NCBI GenBank assembly: GCA_030715135.1
Contig: JAUYVH010000005.1
Span: forward strand, 62,001 to 126,000
DNA from: Keguizhuia sedimenti
GTDB taxonomy: Bacteria > Pseudomonadota > Gammaproteobacteria > Burkholderiales > Burkholderiaceae_D
Reading direction: 5' to 3'
Length of the DNA: 64,000 nt
Below the pieces are notes generated by a model, which had not been told where the DNA came from, searched no databases, and worked only from the letters and a program-made list of their open reading frames with translations. A program made the translations under genes and the position numbers. Position 1 is the first letter of the stretch, and the number at the start of each line of letters is the position of its first letter. Shown here one piece after another: positions 34,598-44,151 of this stretch.

Positions 34598-36793
34598 TTA
34601 CTGTTCAGGATCGAGCACTACGTTTAATGCCCGCTCGACAATCGAATCGACTTGTACCAGGCTGGCACTGCGGTCACGCAGTGACTTTGCCAGTTCTTCG
34701 ACCGTAAACAAGGACGGTTCTTCGCCCTGCCTGTTGGTGAAAATAAAGCGCGTACGCTGAGGACTGATCCATGCCAGCTTGAGCCGCGCCACGCCGCCAT
34801 TGTTTCGGGAGAACTCCAGCCAGCTTCCCTCATCGAGTCCGTTTACCATTTGCAGGAATTCGTCCTGGATTTTCCCCCTGGATTCGGCGGCTTGGCGACG
34901 CATGCGGCGCGAGCTGGCTTTTTCCGCGATATTTACGGCAATTTCGACCTGATGGCGCGAAGAGGCTTCGGGTTGCATGCGTACGATTGCCGCATGCCGC
35001 TCGGCCAGGGTTGAGAAGAAGGTGACGCGCTCCGGCTCATGCCATTTGATTGCATTCAGCCAGGCATTGAGCATGGCGAGAATCGAAGGCAGGCGGCTGA
35101 TCAATTCCTTCCTCTGCTCCGGGCTGGCTTTCGGCTTGACGCTCCAGATCAGGTCGTCCATGGTCCTGAGCGCCTTGGCCAGCACATCCGGCTTTTTGTC
35201 CTTGCTGCTGTGCGCCAAAGTGAGGATACGCACCCATTGGGTTTCCAGAAAGGCCTCGACGAAGCTGGCCACTTCACCGGTCTCGAGCCGGGCGGCGATA
35301 TCGTTTTCGGCGGCTTCCTTTGCCTTGCCGATTTTTTCCTGCCGCAGCGCTTCGGCGATGGGCGTGGCAAGAAAGTCCTGGCTTTGCTTGTCTCCCGTAT
35401 CCAGCAGCGACTCGATGCCGGACACCGCATCGTCAAACAGGCTCATCTGCTGGTCGAATTCCTTTTGCACACGTCCGACGATCTGCTCGATCATTTTATA
35501 GAGCGGATCGTCGTAGCCTTTCTGGCGGTCGAGTGCCAGCGAGCATTTGGCCAGCGTATCCACCAGTCGCCGTGCCGGGTGATCGTCCTTCACGAAAAAC
35601 TTTTTGTCGAGCAGCGCCGCTTTCAGCAAAGGAATCTGCAGCTGGCCCATCAGTTTTTTGATTTCGGACGGAATGCTTTTTTCCTGGAACACGAAGTCCA
35701 GAATATTGGCCAGAAGCTCGATCGTATTTTCATCGACTGCTGTCAGCATGCCGGGTGGCGCCTGCTCTTTCACCTTGCGCAGTGTAGCAGCGCTTTGCGG
35801 CACCGGATCGAGCTGGCCGTCCATTTCCATCCGGTCGATCTGGCTTTGCAGATTGTTCAGGTAGACGAACATGCGCGGACCGACCTTGACGCTGATGGTA
35901 TTGGCATTCCAGTTGCCGCCGCCCTCGGTCAGAGAAAACAGATCGGGTACATTTAGATCGTCCGCAGCGGCATCGCCGCCCGATTTTTTCTTGCCCGCCG
36001 AAAGCAGCCAGTCGCGCACCTTGTTGTACTTGGATTGATCGCGTTTTTCCACCTTCGGAGGCGGAAGGCCGACCTTGTTCTCGGCTTTTTTCTTGCGATA
36101 GGCTTCGGTCAAGTCCGGCAGGATGCTGCGTTCGACCAATGCTTCGTTCAATTGCCCGAAAATCGCATTCAGCGGCAGGAACAGCTCGGGCCCCAACTGA
36201 TGCAGCATGACCCGGTGCGACTCAGGGGCGGGATCGATCTTGCGCCAGGCCTGATAGATTGCCTCCACAAAGACCTGTGGCCGGAACGGGTTTTCGGCAG
36301 TGGTCGTTTCCTCGCGGCCGAGTATCCAGCCGATCCTGAGGTTGAGCGCGCTCAGCGTGTCCCCCAGCGCAAGTTCCAGGGATTGCGCGACATTGCCGAG
36401 CAAAACCTTGTTTTCCATTTCTTCGAAAGTGACCAGCGACAGGTCGGAATTGTCGTGTTGCTGCATGCCGATCTTATTCTGCTCGATCAGGCGGATTTCA
36501 CGGGCCAGCAATTCATCCAGTTCCTGGACAAAATTCTTCTGGAATGCACTGAAGTTCTTGCGCAGGTAATTGAAGCCATTGAAGCTTAATTCCGCTTCGG
36601 TTGGTTTTACGGACTGCTCCGACAGATGCAATAAAGCTTGCGCCAGGCGTTCCGAGAAATCGTCAATCTTCTCTGCGCACAATACCGTTACGAGAGAAAC
36701 CAGGTTTTGAAAAAGCGCATTCCGGGAAGAAGCGGTGAGCTTTTTTCCGGAAGCGGTGTTCTTGAATGGAAGAGAAACCATAGAGGCAACCAA
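34598..36793 (-). CDS. DUF1631 family protein
   Basis: This is a large cytoplasmic protein of 731 residues, mainly helical, matching the DUF1631 family common in Betaproteobacteria and Pseudomonas. Recognisable parts are LREDSARLFQ-like N-terminal helices (FQNLVSLVTVLCAEKIDD) and the C-terminal segment WLEFSRNNGGVARLKLAWISPQRTRFIFTNRQG, which is beta-rich and distantly PilZ-like but lacks the c-di-GMP RxxxR. Its function is unknown. Two palindromes in the 165 bases upstream (36873-36887, 36899-36913) may regulate it. Confidence 0.82.
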   Translation of the reverse strand: MVASMVSLPFKNTASGKKLTASSRNALFQNLVSLVTVLCAEKIDDFSERLAQALLHLSEQSVKPTEAELSFNGFNYLRKNFSAFQKNFVQELDELLAREIRLIEQNKIGMQQHDNSDLSLVTFEEMENKVLLGNVAQSLELALGDTLSALNLRIGWILGREETTTAENPFRPQVFVEAIYQAWRKIDPAPESHRVMLHQLGPELFLPLNAIFGQLNEALVERSILPDLTEAYRKKKAENKVGLPPPKVEKRDQSKYNKVRDWLLSAGKKKSGGDAAADDLNVPDLFSLTEGGGNWNANTISVKVGPRMFVYLNNLQSQIDRMEMDGQLDPVPQSAATLRKVKEQAPPGMLTAVDENTIELLANILDFVFQEKSIPSEIKKLMGQLQIPLLKAALLDKKFFVKDDHPARRLVDTLAKCSLALDRQKGYDDPLYKMIEQIVGRVQKEFDQQMSLFDDAVSGIESLLDTGDKQSQDFLATPIAEALRQEKIGKAKEAAENDIAARLETGEVASFVEAFLETQWVRILTLAHSSKDKKPDVLAKALRTMDDLIWSVKPKASPEQRKELISRLPSILAMLNAWLNAIKWHEPERVTFFSTLAERHAAIVRMQPEASSRHQVEIAVNIAEKASSRRMRRQAAESRGKIQDEFLQMVNGLDEGSWLEFSRNNGGVARLKLAWISPQRTRFIFTNRQGEEPSLFTVEELAKSLRDRSASLVQVDSIVERALNVVLDPEQ

Positions 36794-36872
36794 TATATTG
36801 GCCGTAGTTGACTGATTCTACGGCGCAACATTCTGGAAAGCAATTTGATTCGGCTTCTATGTGTTTATATCC

Positions 36873-36913
36873 GTTACAGATTGTAACTTTGTAAATTATT
36901 GCATTTTATGCAA
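36873..36913. promoter_or_regulatory. Two adjacent palindromes upstream of the DUF1631 gene
   Basis: GTTACA-GAT-TGTAAC (36873-36887) and TTGCAT-TTT-ATGCAA (36899-36913) are both exact inverted repeats, 11 bases apart, 80-120 bases ahead of the gene. They look like binding sites for one or two dimeric regulators. Confidence 0.45.
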
Positions 36914-36958
36914 TTTCGTCATGTCCGGACTGAATCGGTTTCCGAAAAGAATTTCCGG

Positions 36959-37129
36959 CTAAGTGGAAAAATAGGCCTCTGAGACAATTGCAATAATCGC
37001 AATCAGCCCGACCGCACCGGCCAGCAGAAGCAGCAATCGTCCGAACTTGAGCGGAGCGTCGGTTCCTGCCGGTTGCTCTTCCGGATGATCCATCGGATTA
37101 TCCGGAACTGGTTTTTGCGTATCGTTCAA
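36959..37129 (-). CDS. Small single-span membrane protein
   Basis: This 56-residue protein has a polar, proline-rich N-terminus (NDTQKPVPDNPMDHPEEQPA) and one membrane helix (LLLLLAGAVGLIAIIAIVS) near the C-terminus. The start is TTG at 37129 with AAGGAAA at normal distance; ATG at 37093 would give 44 residues. It lies between the DUF1631 gene and the SDR gene on the same strand. Function is unknown. Confidence 0.55.
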   Translation of the reverse strand: MNDTQKPVPDNPMDHPEEQPAGTDAPLKFGRLLLLLAGAVGLIAIIAIVSEAYFST

Positions 37130-37199
37130 TCCCGTTTCCTTGCAAAGCGACTGGAATCCGCGCCCTGTTTTCTATTAATCCCTGCTTGAATTTCCTTGC

Positions 37200-37985
37200 T
37201 TAAAACGTGCCAGGATATGCGCCTCCATCGAGCAGGATATTCTGACCGGTCATGTAGCCGGCATGGACGCTGCACAGAAAAGCACAGGCTGCACCGAACT
37301 CCGCAGCAGTGCCGAACCGCTGCGCAGGATTGCTTTTCATCCGGGATTCGCGCAATGAATCCACATTCTTGCCGGTGGATTTTGCTGCAGACTCCAGCAA
37401 TGACTTCATGCGGTCCGTGTCGAAGGGGCCGGGCAGCAGATTGTTGATCGTCACGTTATGCGCGACGGTTTTGCGCGCCAGTCCGGCAACAAAGCCGGTC
37501 AAACCCGACCTTGCGCCGTTCGATAATCCCAGTACGTCGATCGGCGCTTTCACCGCGGCGGACGTGATGTTCACGATACGGCCGAAACGGCGCGCAATCA
37601 TGCCGTCCACCGTCGCCTTGATGAGTTCAATCGGTGTCAGCATATTGGCGTCGAGTGCCGCAATCCAGTCGTCCCGGTTCCAATCGCGGAAATCACCCGG
37701 CGGAGGACCGCCCGCATTGGTGACCAGCATATCCGGATCGGGACAGGCAGCCAGCGCGGCGGCGCGCCCCTCTTCCGTGGTGATGTCGCAGGCAACTGCC
37801 GTAATCCGCACGGCATTGTTGACGGCTTGCCGGATTTCCTCTGCTGTCGCTTCCAAGGTTGATGCGGTACGCGCAACCAGCGTTATGTGCACGCCCTCCT
37901 TTGCCAGCGCCTCGGCGCATCCTCGCCCCAGGCCTTTGCTTGCTCCGCAGACCAGCGCACGCCGGCCTCCAATTCCCATATCCAT
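37200..37985 (-). CDS. SDR-family protein lacking the YxxxK pair
   Basis: This 261-residue protein has the SDR fold. The cofactor motif GASKGLG is at 14-20, NAG at 90-92 and TSAA with Ser142. At the catalytic position, where YxxxK is expected, it reads SNGAR (S155, R159). The end DGGAYPGTF is normal. Closely similar SDRs with this substitution occur in Betaproteobacteria, so it is probably a true subfamily and not an error. Whether it is a reductase is uncertain. It is eight bases downstream of a DMT transporter gene. Confidence 0.8.
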   Translation of the reverse strand: MDMGIGGRRALVCGASKGLGRGCAEALAKEGVHITLVARTASTLEATAEEIRQAVNNAVRITAVACDITTEEGRAAALAACPDPDMLVTNAGGPPPGDFRDWNRDDWIAALDANMLTPIELIKATVDGMIARRFGRIVNITSAAVKAPIDVLGLSNGARSGLTGFVAGLARKTVAHNVTINNLLPGPFDTDRMKSLLESAAKSTGKNVDSLRESRMKSNPAQRFGTAAEFGAACAFLCSVHAGYMTGQNILLDGGAYPGTF

Positions 37986-37993
37986 GTTGCCTC

Positions 37994-38908
37994 CTATATC
38001 TTTTTACGCGATAAAAGATAGATGCCGCCCAAAACCAGCGCCGTGCCAAGCAGTTGAATCACCGTGACAGGCTCGCCCAGAATTACCGCTCCCAGAAAAA
38101 GCGTGGAAACCGGCCCTATCATGCCGGCTTGCGATGCCGACGGCGCGCCGATACGCGAGACCGCAATCATGGTCATGAACACCGGCAGCACCGTGCAAAA
38201 CAGCGCGTTGATCACGGAAAGTCCATACACCTGCCAGGGCTGGATCAGCATACTGACCGGATGTACCAGAAAAAATTGCACAATGCATGCCACACTCGAT
38301 ACGCACATCGCGTAAGCAACCAGGCGCATGGCGCCTACTCTCAGCACCAGCTCTCCGGAAAGCAAGAGATATATCGCATAGGAAATGGCACTGCCTAACA
38401 CCAGCATGGTACCCAGCGTGACATTCGGACCGCCGGCTTGTGCATCATGGGCGAACACCAGGACAATGCCGGAATAAGATGTCACCAGCGCCAGCCATTC
38501 GCGAGTGCCGATTTTCTTGTCGAGAAAATAGACCGACATCAGCAGCACAAAAGTCGGCGTCAGAAACAGGATAAGCCTTTCCAGGCCGGCCGAGATGTAC
38601 TGCAAGCCCAGGAAATCAAGAAAGCTCGACAGGTAATAACCCAGCAAACCCAGCACCACGATTCTGACGCCGTCCCTTTTATCCATCGGCCGTGAGGAAC
38701 TGCTTTTCCAGTATGCGACCGCTGCGAATACCGGCAGGGAAAACAGCATGCGGAATGTAATCAAGGTGACCGCATCCACTTGATAACGGTAGATCAGCTT
38801 GGCGACGATGGCCTTGGCCGAAAAGAGGATGGCGCCGCCGATTCCGATCCACAATCCAATCAGGAAGTGTTTTTTCGAATCGGCCTCTTTCACGGTGTCT
38901 GCCATCAT
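37994..38908 (-). CDS. DMT-family (EamA) transporter
   Basis: This membrane transporter has about 304 residues with ten predicted spans in two EamA halves, the first opening IGLWIGIGGAILFSAKAIVAKLIY and the second carrying APSASQAGMIGPVSTLFLGAVILGEPVTV. Such proteins export small metabolites or amino acids. The start is uncertain: ATG at 38908 fits the usual N-terminus, and ATG at 38953 or TTG at 38959 would add about 15-17 residues. It is coupled to the SDR gene downstream (eight-base gap). Confidence 0.88.
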   Translation of the reverse strand: MMADTVKEADSKKHFLIGLWIGIGGAILFSAKAIVAKLIYRYQVDAVTLITFRMLFSLPVFAAVAYWKSSSSRPMDKRDGVRIVVLGLLGYYLSSFLDFLGLQYISAGLERLILFLTPTFVLLMSVYFLDKKIGTREWLALVTSYSGIVLVFAHDAQAGGPNVTLGTMLVLGSAISYAIYLLLSGELVLRVGAMRLVAYAMCVSSVACIVQFFLVHPVSMLIQPWQVYGLSVINALFCTVLPVFMTMIAVSRIGAPSASQAGMIGPVSTLFLGAVILGEPVTVIQLLGTALVLGGIYLLSRKKI

Positions 38909-39011
38909 GCAAAGGGCGAAGTCGGTCGTCCGGCCGGCTTCGTGGACAGGCATGCGCAATGCTGCATGCGAACCAGAGAAAAAAGACAGCGCATAAGAAT
39001 CATGCAGCCGT

Positions 39012-40532
39012 TTACTTTTTCATGATCGAACCAAGAACTCCGCGCACGATCGCGCGCCCGACCTGCGAGCCGACACTGCGGGCTACGGATTTTGCTACCG
39101 CTTCCACGATGGTGTCCTTGCGCCGCGCATTGCCGCCGCCGAACAATCCGCCGAGAGCATCGCCAAAACCTCCGCCAACGGAAGTTTCTCGCTGAGCGGC
39201 TTGCCCCCTTTCGGAGGATCTTCCGGAGACGGATTCGGCGGTAGCCGCCTTTTCCGCCACCCTGCCCTTGAGATGTTCATATGCCGAATGGCGGTCTTCG
39301 GTCTTCTCGTAAATACCGGCCACGATCGAATTGGCGATGATGCGCCGCCGCTCGGCCTCATCGATGGGTCCGATCTGCGACGCAGGCGGCAGTACATAAG
39401 CGTGCTCGACCATGTTGGGCCGGCCCTTTTCGTCGAGAAAGGAAATAAGTGCTTCGCCGACAGCGAGCTCGGTAATGACTTTTGCGGTGTCGAGATTGGG
39501 ATTCGGGCGGAAGGTTTCCGCCGCCGCCTGTACCGCTTTCTGGTCGCGGGGCGTATAGGCGCGCAAGGCATGCTGGATACGGTTACCCAACTGCCCGAGC
39601 ACCGCATCCGGGATATCGAGCGGATTTTGCGTGACGAAGTAGACGCCGCCCCCTTTGGAACGGATCAGGCGCACGACCTGCTCGATTTTCTGCAGCAGCG
39701 GCTTGGGCGCTTCATCGAACAGCAGGTGGGCTTCGTCGAAGAAAAATACCAGCTTCGGTTTATCCAGGTCGCCGACTTCGGGCAGTTCCTCGAACAGTTC
39801 CGACAGCATCCACAAAAGGAAAGTCGAATACAGGCGCGGTGCGTGCAGCAGCTTGTCGGCAGCGAGAATATTGACGATACCGCGCCCCTGCGCATCGGTC
39901 TGCATAAGGTCGGCGATATTGAGCATCGGTTCGCCGAAAAACTGGTCGCCGCCCTGTTCTTCAATGCCGATCAGTCCACGCTGGATCGCGCCGATGCTGG
40001 CAGCTGAAATATTCCCGTATTCCGTCTTGAACTGCGCGGCGTTGTCGCCCACATGCTGCAGCATGGTGCGCAAATCCTTGGTATCCAGCAACAACAAACC
40101 ATTGTCATCAGCAATCTTGAAAACCAGTTGCAGCACGCCTTCCTGGGTCTCGTTGAGATTGAGCATGCGCGCCAGCAAAAGCGGGCCGAGATCCGAAATC
40201 GTGGCGCGTACCGGGTGCCCCTGTTCCCCGAATACATCCCAGAAAGTGACTGGGCACGCTTCCCATTGCGGCGGATCCATTTGCAAAAGCTTGAAACGCT
40301 CTTCCAGGCGCGGCGTCATGGCGCCGGGTTTGGCCATGCCCGACAGGTCGCCCTTCACGTCCGCCATGAAAACCGGTACTCCTATGGCGGAGAGCGCCTG
40401 CGCCAGGGTCTGCAAGCTGACGGTTTTACCGGTTCCGGTGGCCCCGGTGATGCATCCGTGCCGATTCGCCAGCTGCGGCAGAAGGACCAGTTCCTGTTGG
40501 CCGTTTTTCGCGATATGAAGTGGTTTTGCCAT
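39012..40532 (-). CDS. HerA-like ATPase (DUF853, YjgR type)
   Basis: This 506-residue ATPase has Walker [12 protein letters not shown] at about 30-40, [15 protein letters not shown], and Walker [17 protein letters not shown]. The segment [35 protein letters not shown] is typical of the DUF853/YjgR group related to HerA and VirB4 ATPases. A flexible, Ser/Gly-rich tail follows. Its function is not established; the fold suggests a hexameric nucleic-acid motor. It is a single gene directly upstream of, and divergent from, yebC. Confidence 0.9.
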   Translation of the reverse strand: MAKPLHIAKNGQQELVLLPQLANRHGCITGATGTGKTVSLQTLAQALSAIGVPVFMADVKGDLSGMAKPGAMTPRLEERFKLLQMDPPQWEACPVTFWDVFGEQGHPVRATISDLGPLLLARMLNLNETQEGVLQLVFKIADDNGLLLLDTKDLRTMLQHVGDNAAQFKTEYGNISAASIGAIQRGLIGIEEQGGDQFFGEPMLNIADLMQTDAQGRGIVNILAADKLLHAPRLYSTFLLWMLSELFEELPEVGDLDKPKLVFFFDEAHLLFDEAPKPLLQKIEQVVRLIRSKGGGVYFVTQNPLDIPDAVLGQLGNRIQHALRAYTPRDQKAVQAAAETFRPNPNLDTAKVITELAVGEALISFLDEKGRPNMVEHAYVLPPASQIGPIDEAERRRIIANSIVAGIYEKTEDRHSAYEHLKGRVAEKAATAESVSGRSSERGQAAQRETSVGGGFGDALGGLFGGGNARRKDTIVEAVAKSVARSVGSQVGRAIVRGVLGSIMKK

Positions 40533-40675
40533 GTCGCTCTTTCAATTCCAAGGGGGTCTGTATGGTAGAATCGCTGTCCGATTTGAGGGCCTGACAGTGC
40601 TGATTGTAGACCGAATTGGCATTTCGATATTGACCAGGCCGTAGCTGTTATTAACTTGTCTCAGAAAGAATTGTC

Positions 40676-41401
40676 ATGGCAGGACATAGTAAATGGGCCA
40701 ACATCAAGCATAAGAAAGCTGCCACCGATGCCAAGCGCGGCAAAATCTGGACCCGCTTGATCAAGGAAATCACCGTTGCAGCACGTCTGGGCGGCGGCGA
40801 CATTAACGCCAATCCACGTCTGCGTCTGGCCGTCGACAAGGCCGCCGATGCGAATATGCCCAAGGACAACGTCAATCGTGCCATCCAGCGCGGCACGGGT
40901 GGCCTGGACGGCGCCAATTACGAAGAAATCCGTTATGAAGGCTACGGCATCAACGGTGCGGCCATCATTGTGGATTGCATGACCGACAACCGGGTGCGCA
41001 CTGTCGCCGAAGTCCGGCATGCTTTTTCGAAGTTTGGCGGTAACATGGGAACCGAGGGTTCGGTCGCTTTTTTGTTCAAGCATTGCGGTCAATTGCTGTA
41101 TGCGCCGGGAACCGATGAAAATGCCTTGATGGAAGCGGCACTCGAAGCCGGTGCGGAAGATGTCGTGGCCGACGACGAAGGCGGATTTGAAGTGATTACC
41201 GCACCGCACGATTTTTCGACGGTCAAGGAAACGCTGGAAAAAGCAGGTTTCAAGGCGGAGATGGCGGAGATCGTCATGAAACCCGCAACAGAAACGGTGT
41301 TTACCGGAGAAGATGCCGTCAAGATGCAAAAACTGATCGATGCGCTGGAAAATCTGGACGACGTGCAGGAAGTCTATACCAACGCCATCATTGAAGAATA
41401 A
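40676..41401 (+). CDS. yebC: YebC/PmpR family protein
   Basis: This 241-residue YebC (TACO1-like) protein opens [22 protein letters not shown], which is invariant in the family. The ending [11 protein letters not shown] is also typical. It was described as a transcriptional regulator (PmpR) and more recently as a factor that helps ribosomes at difficult sequences such as proline runs. Length and domains are normal. It precedes purD, as in many Burkholderiales. Confidence 0.96.
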   Translation: MAGHSKWANIKHKKAATDAKRGKIWTRLIKEITVAARLGGGDINANPRLRLAVDKAADANMPKDNVNRAIQRGTGGLDGANYEEIRYEGYGINGAAIIVDCMTDNRVRTVAEVRHAFSKFGGNMGTEGSVAFLFKHCGQLLYAPGTDENALMEAALEAGAEDVVADDEGGFEVITAPHDFSTVKETLEKAGFKAEMAEIVMKPATETVFTGEDAVKMQKLIDALENLDDVQEVYTNAIIEE

Positions 41402-41534
41402 AGAAGTACCGATAACAAGACCGTCGATCCCGCGAGTCGGCAGACCCTGCAGCACTACACGCTGCAGCCAAGAAGTGAAATGTATGCGCTGTGCGTAAGC
41501 AGTGCAAACCCGGAAAATTGTTTTTACTTATCTC

Positions 41535-42809
41535 ATGAAAATTCTCGTAGTTGGTTCCGGCGGTCGTGAACATGCTCTGGCGTGGAAACTGACGCAATCG
41601 GAACGTATCCAGATGGTGTACGTTGCGCCCGGAAACGGTGGCACGGCAATGGATGCACGACTGAAAAACGTCGATATCACCGATCCTGCCTGGCTGGCAC
41701 AATTCGCTTTGAAGGAAGGCATTGCATTGACCGTAGTCGGGCCGGAAGTCCCGCTGGCTGCCGGAATCGTCAATATTTTCCGCGAACATGGGTTGAAGAT
41801 ATTCGGCCCGACCAAGGAAGCGGCGCAACTGGAAAGCTCGAAGGATTTCGCCAAGGCCTTCATGAAGCGGCATCGCATTCCGACCGCGAGCTACCAGACC
41901 TTTTCCAGGCTTGCTGATGCGCACAAGTACATCGACCAGAAGGGCGCTCCCATTGTCATCAAGGCCGATGGCCTGGCGGCCGGCAAAGGCGTAGTCGTGG
42001 CAATGACGCTTGAAGAAGCGCACGCCGCAGCAGACATGATGCTGTCGGATAACAAGCTGGGCGACGCAGGTGCTCGCGTGGTGATCGAAGAATTCCTGGA
42101 AGGCGAAGAAGCCAGTTTCATCGTCATGGTGGACGGCAAGAACATCCTGCCTCTGGCTACCAGCCAGGACCATAAGCGTCTCAAGGACAATGATGAAGGC
42201 CCGAATACCGGCGGCATGGGCGCCTACTCGCCCGCACCGATCATCACGCCGTCGCTGCATGCGCGCGTAATGCGCGAAATCATCAACCCGACGGTCCTCG
42301 GCATGAGCAAGGACGGCATTCCATTCACCGGTTTCCTGTATGCCGGCCTGATGATCGATGCCAAGGGCAATCCGAAGACGCTGGAATTCAATTGCCGCAT
42401 GGGCGACCCGGAAACACAGCCGATCATGGCGCGCCTGAAGACTGACCTGGTCGATGTAATGGAACATGCGGTCGATGGGACGCTTGACCAGGTTCACCTG
42501 GAATGGGACCGCCGCACCGCATTAGGCGTGGTCATGGCGGCAGCAGGTTATCCGGATGCGCCGCACAAGGGCGATGTCATCACCGGCATTCCGCAAGAGT
42601 CTGCCGACTGCATCACCTTCCATGCCGGCACGGCCCTGAACGGCGACAAGCTCACTACGTCCGGCGGACGCGTGTTGTGCGTGGTCGGCCTTGGCGACAG
42701 CGTCAAGCTTGCACAAAAAGCCGCTTATACCGCCGTGGACCAAATCCATTTTGAAGGCGCGCAGTTCCGCCGCGACATAGGCTGGCGCGCATTGAAGCGT
42801 CCGGGCTGA
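41535..42809 (+). CDS. purD: Phosphoribosylamine-glycine ligase
   Basis: This 424-residue enzyme performs the second step of purine synthesis, joining glycine to phosphoribosylamine with ATP. It begins MKILVVGSGGREHALAWKL at 41535. The ATP-grasp core is evident in IKADGLAAGKGVVVAMT, VVIEEFLEGEEASFIVM and FNCRMGDPETQPIM. The frame is open further upstream but the family start is the ATG at 41535. A strong terminator follows at 42845-42882. Confidence 0.97.
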   Translation: MKILVVGSGGREHALAWKLTQSERIQMVYVAPGNGGTAMDARLKNVDITDPAWLAQFALKEGIALTVVGPEVPLAAGIVNIFREHGLKIFGPTKEAAQLESSKDFAKAFMKRHRIPTASYQTFSRLADAHKYIDQKGAPIVIKADGLAAGKGVVVAMTLEEAHAAADMMLSDNKLGDAGARVVIEEFLEGEEASFIVMVDGKNILPLATSQDHKRLKDNDEGPNTGGMGAYSPAPIITPSLHARVMREIINPTVLGMSKDGIPFTGFLYAGLMIDAKGNPKTLEFNCRMGDPETQPIMARLKTDLVDVMEHAVDGTLDQVHLEWDRRTALGVVMAAAGYPDAPHKGDVITGIPQESADCITFHAGTALNGDKLTTSGGRVLCVVGLGDSVKLAQKAAYTAVDQIHFEGAQFRRDIGWRALKRPG

Positions 42810-42844
42810 TCAAGTTCCAAGATTAGCCTTAGAGTGCTGCATCC

Positions 42845-42882
42845 AAAGGCACAGCAGGGTAGAATTCCCGCTGTGCCTTTTT
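42845..42882 (+). terminator. Rho-independent terminator of purD
   Basis: AAAGGCACAGC and GCTGTGCCTTT form an 11-base perfect stem followed by T residues. It starts 35 bases after the purD stop. Confidence 0.85.
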
Positions 42883-42884
42883 AG

Positions 42885-43232
42885 TAGAACTTATTTCATA
42901 AATATCTGCGTGATGCGTTCAGTCCAGAATCGGATGATGGCAAGGCGCGTGCCGCCGCGAATAGTTCTCTATTCGCAAGGGTGTAGCAGGGAATTCGGAC
43001 AGCCTGCTGTCCGCCTGCGTAACGACACGAGCCTGCCAGCGAGTGTGCGCCCTGCAAGGGCGCAACACAGCCAGCGCCGATTCTGGACTGAACCCGGAGG
43101 GAAAGGCCTGGTTGGGCGCATCGCGTTGTTGCACCGCTTGCACAGGGAACCACCCTGTGCAGCGCGGCGGCGCCTAGCGCTGCATCCCAACCAGGCCTTT
43201 CGCACATGCAGCTATTTATGAAATAAGTTCTA
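42885..43232. mobile_element. 348-bp structured MITE-like element
   Basis: The ends are exact inverted repeats of 19 bases: TAGAACTTATTTCATAAAT at 42885-42903 and its complement at 43214-43232. Imperfect pairing continues inward for about 13 more bases. Two long arms follow. Arm 1 is closed by 42918-42933 / 43077-43092 (16 bases, exact) and holds hairpins at 42957-42976, 42996-43013 and 43046-43064. Arm 2 is closed by 43102-43116 / 43186-43200 (15 bases, exact) and holds a hairpin at 43140-43160. No gene is inside. No clear target duplication is visible. It could be a non-autonomous transposon or a large structured RNA. Confidence 0.7.
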
Positions 43233-43236
43233 ACCT

Positions 43237-44151
43237 GTGAATCTATCTCATCCATCCGCCGCGGCGGTCAAAACCTACCTCACCGGCCTGCAGGCGCGCA
43301 TCGTTGCAGCGCTCGAAGAGGTGGACGGCAACTCTTTCATCACCGATGCCTGGGAACGGGCCGAAGGCGGCGGGGGTATTTCGCGCTTGCTTGAAGAAGG
43401 CAATGTGTTCGAACGCGGCGGCGTCGGTTTTTCGCATGTTTTTGGAAAAAACCTGCCGCCTTCGGCCGCTGCCAACCGGCCCGAGATCGCCGGCCGCAGC
43501 TGGGAAGCGATGGGCGTGTCGCTGGTTTTGCATCCGCGCAATCCCTATGCGCCGACCGCGCACATGAACGTACGTTTCTTCACCGCCGTGGCCGAAGGCA
43601 TGGCGCCGGTATGGTGGTTCGGCGGCGGCATGGACTTGACGCCGTATTACGGCTTTGAAGAAGATGCACGGCATTTCCATGCGACCTGCCGTGATGCGCT
43701 GCAACCATTCGGCGAGGACCTGCATCCGCGCTTCAAGCAATGGTGCGACGATTATTTTTATCTGAAGCACCGCAAGGAGGCGCGCGGAGTCGGCGGCATT
43801 TTCTTTGACGACTTCAATGCGCTCGGCTTCGAGCAAAGCTTTGCGATGCTGCAAAGCGTGGGTGACGGCTTCATCGATGCCTATGTGCCGCTGGTGAAGC
43901 GCCGCAAGGACATGCCGTACGGCGAACGCGAACGCGATTTCCAGCTGTACCGGCGCGGCCGCTATGTGGAATTCAATCTGGTGTGGGATCGCGGCACGCT
44001 GTTTGGCCTGCAATCCGGGGGGCGAACGGAATCGATCCTGATGTCAATGCCGCCGCTGGTGAAATGGCGCTATGACTGGCAGCCCGAACCGGGCAGCGCC
44101 GAGGCCGGACTGTATTCCGGTTTCCTCGTGCCGCGGGACTGGCTCGCGTGA
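43237..44151 (+). CDS. hemF: Oxygen-dependent coproporphyrinogen-III oxidase
   Basis: This 304-residue enzyme of haem synthesis converts coproporphyrinogen III to protoporphyrinogen IX with O2. Family blocks include [58 protein letters not shown] and [30 protein letters not shown]. The start is GTG at 43237, only four bases after the structured element; no ribosome-binding site is visible. The stop overlaps the nadD start (GTGA). An in-frame downstream start would cut into the conserved N-terminus. Confidence 0.96.
   Translation: MNLSHPSAAAVKTYLTGLQARIVAALEEVDGNSFITDAWERAEGGGGISRLLEEGNVFERGGVGFSHVFGKNLPPSAAANRPEIAGRSWEAMGVSLVLHPRNPYAPTAHMNVRFFTAVAEGMAPVWWFGGGMDLTPYYGFEEDARHFHATCRDALQPFGEDLHPRFKQWCDDYFYLKHRKEARGVGGIFFDDFNALGFEQSFAMLQSVGDGFIDAYVPLVKRRKDMPYGERERDFQLYRRGRYVEFNLVWDRGTLFGLQSGGRTESILMSMPPLVKWRYDWQPEPGSAEAGLYSGFLVPRDWLA

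Larger units (their letters stand above)
42810..43236. other. purD-hemF intergenic region
   Basis: This 427-base gap is filled by the purD terminator (42845-42882) and a 348-base inverted-repeat element (42885-43232). The element begins three bases after the terminator and ends four bases before hemF. Confidence 0.8.

Noticed and set aside
41405..41480. CTGCAG repeats between yebC and purD as a terminator
   Set aside because: The stem is only six bases with no T-run; yebC and purD may be co-transcribed.
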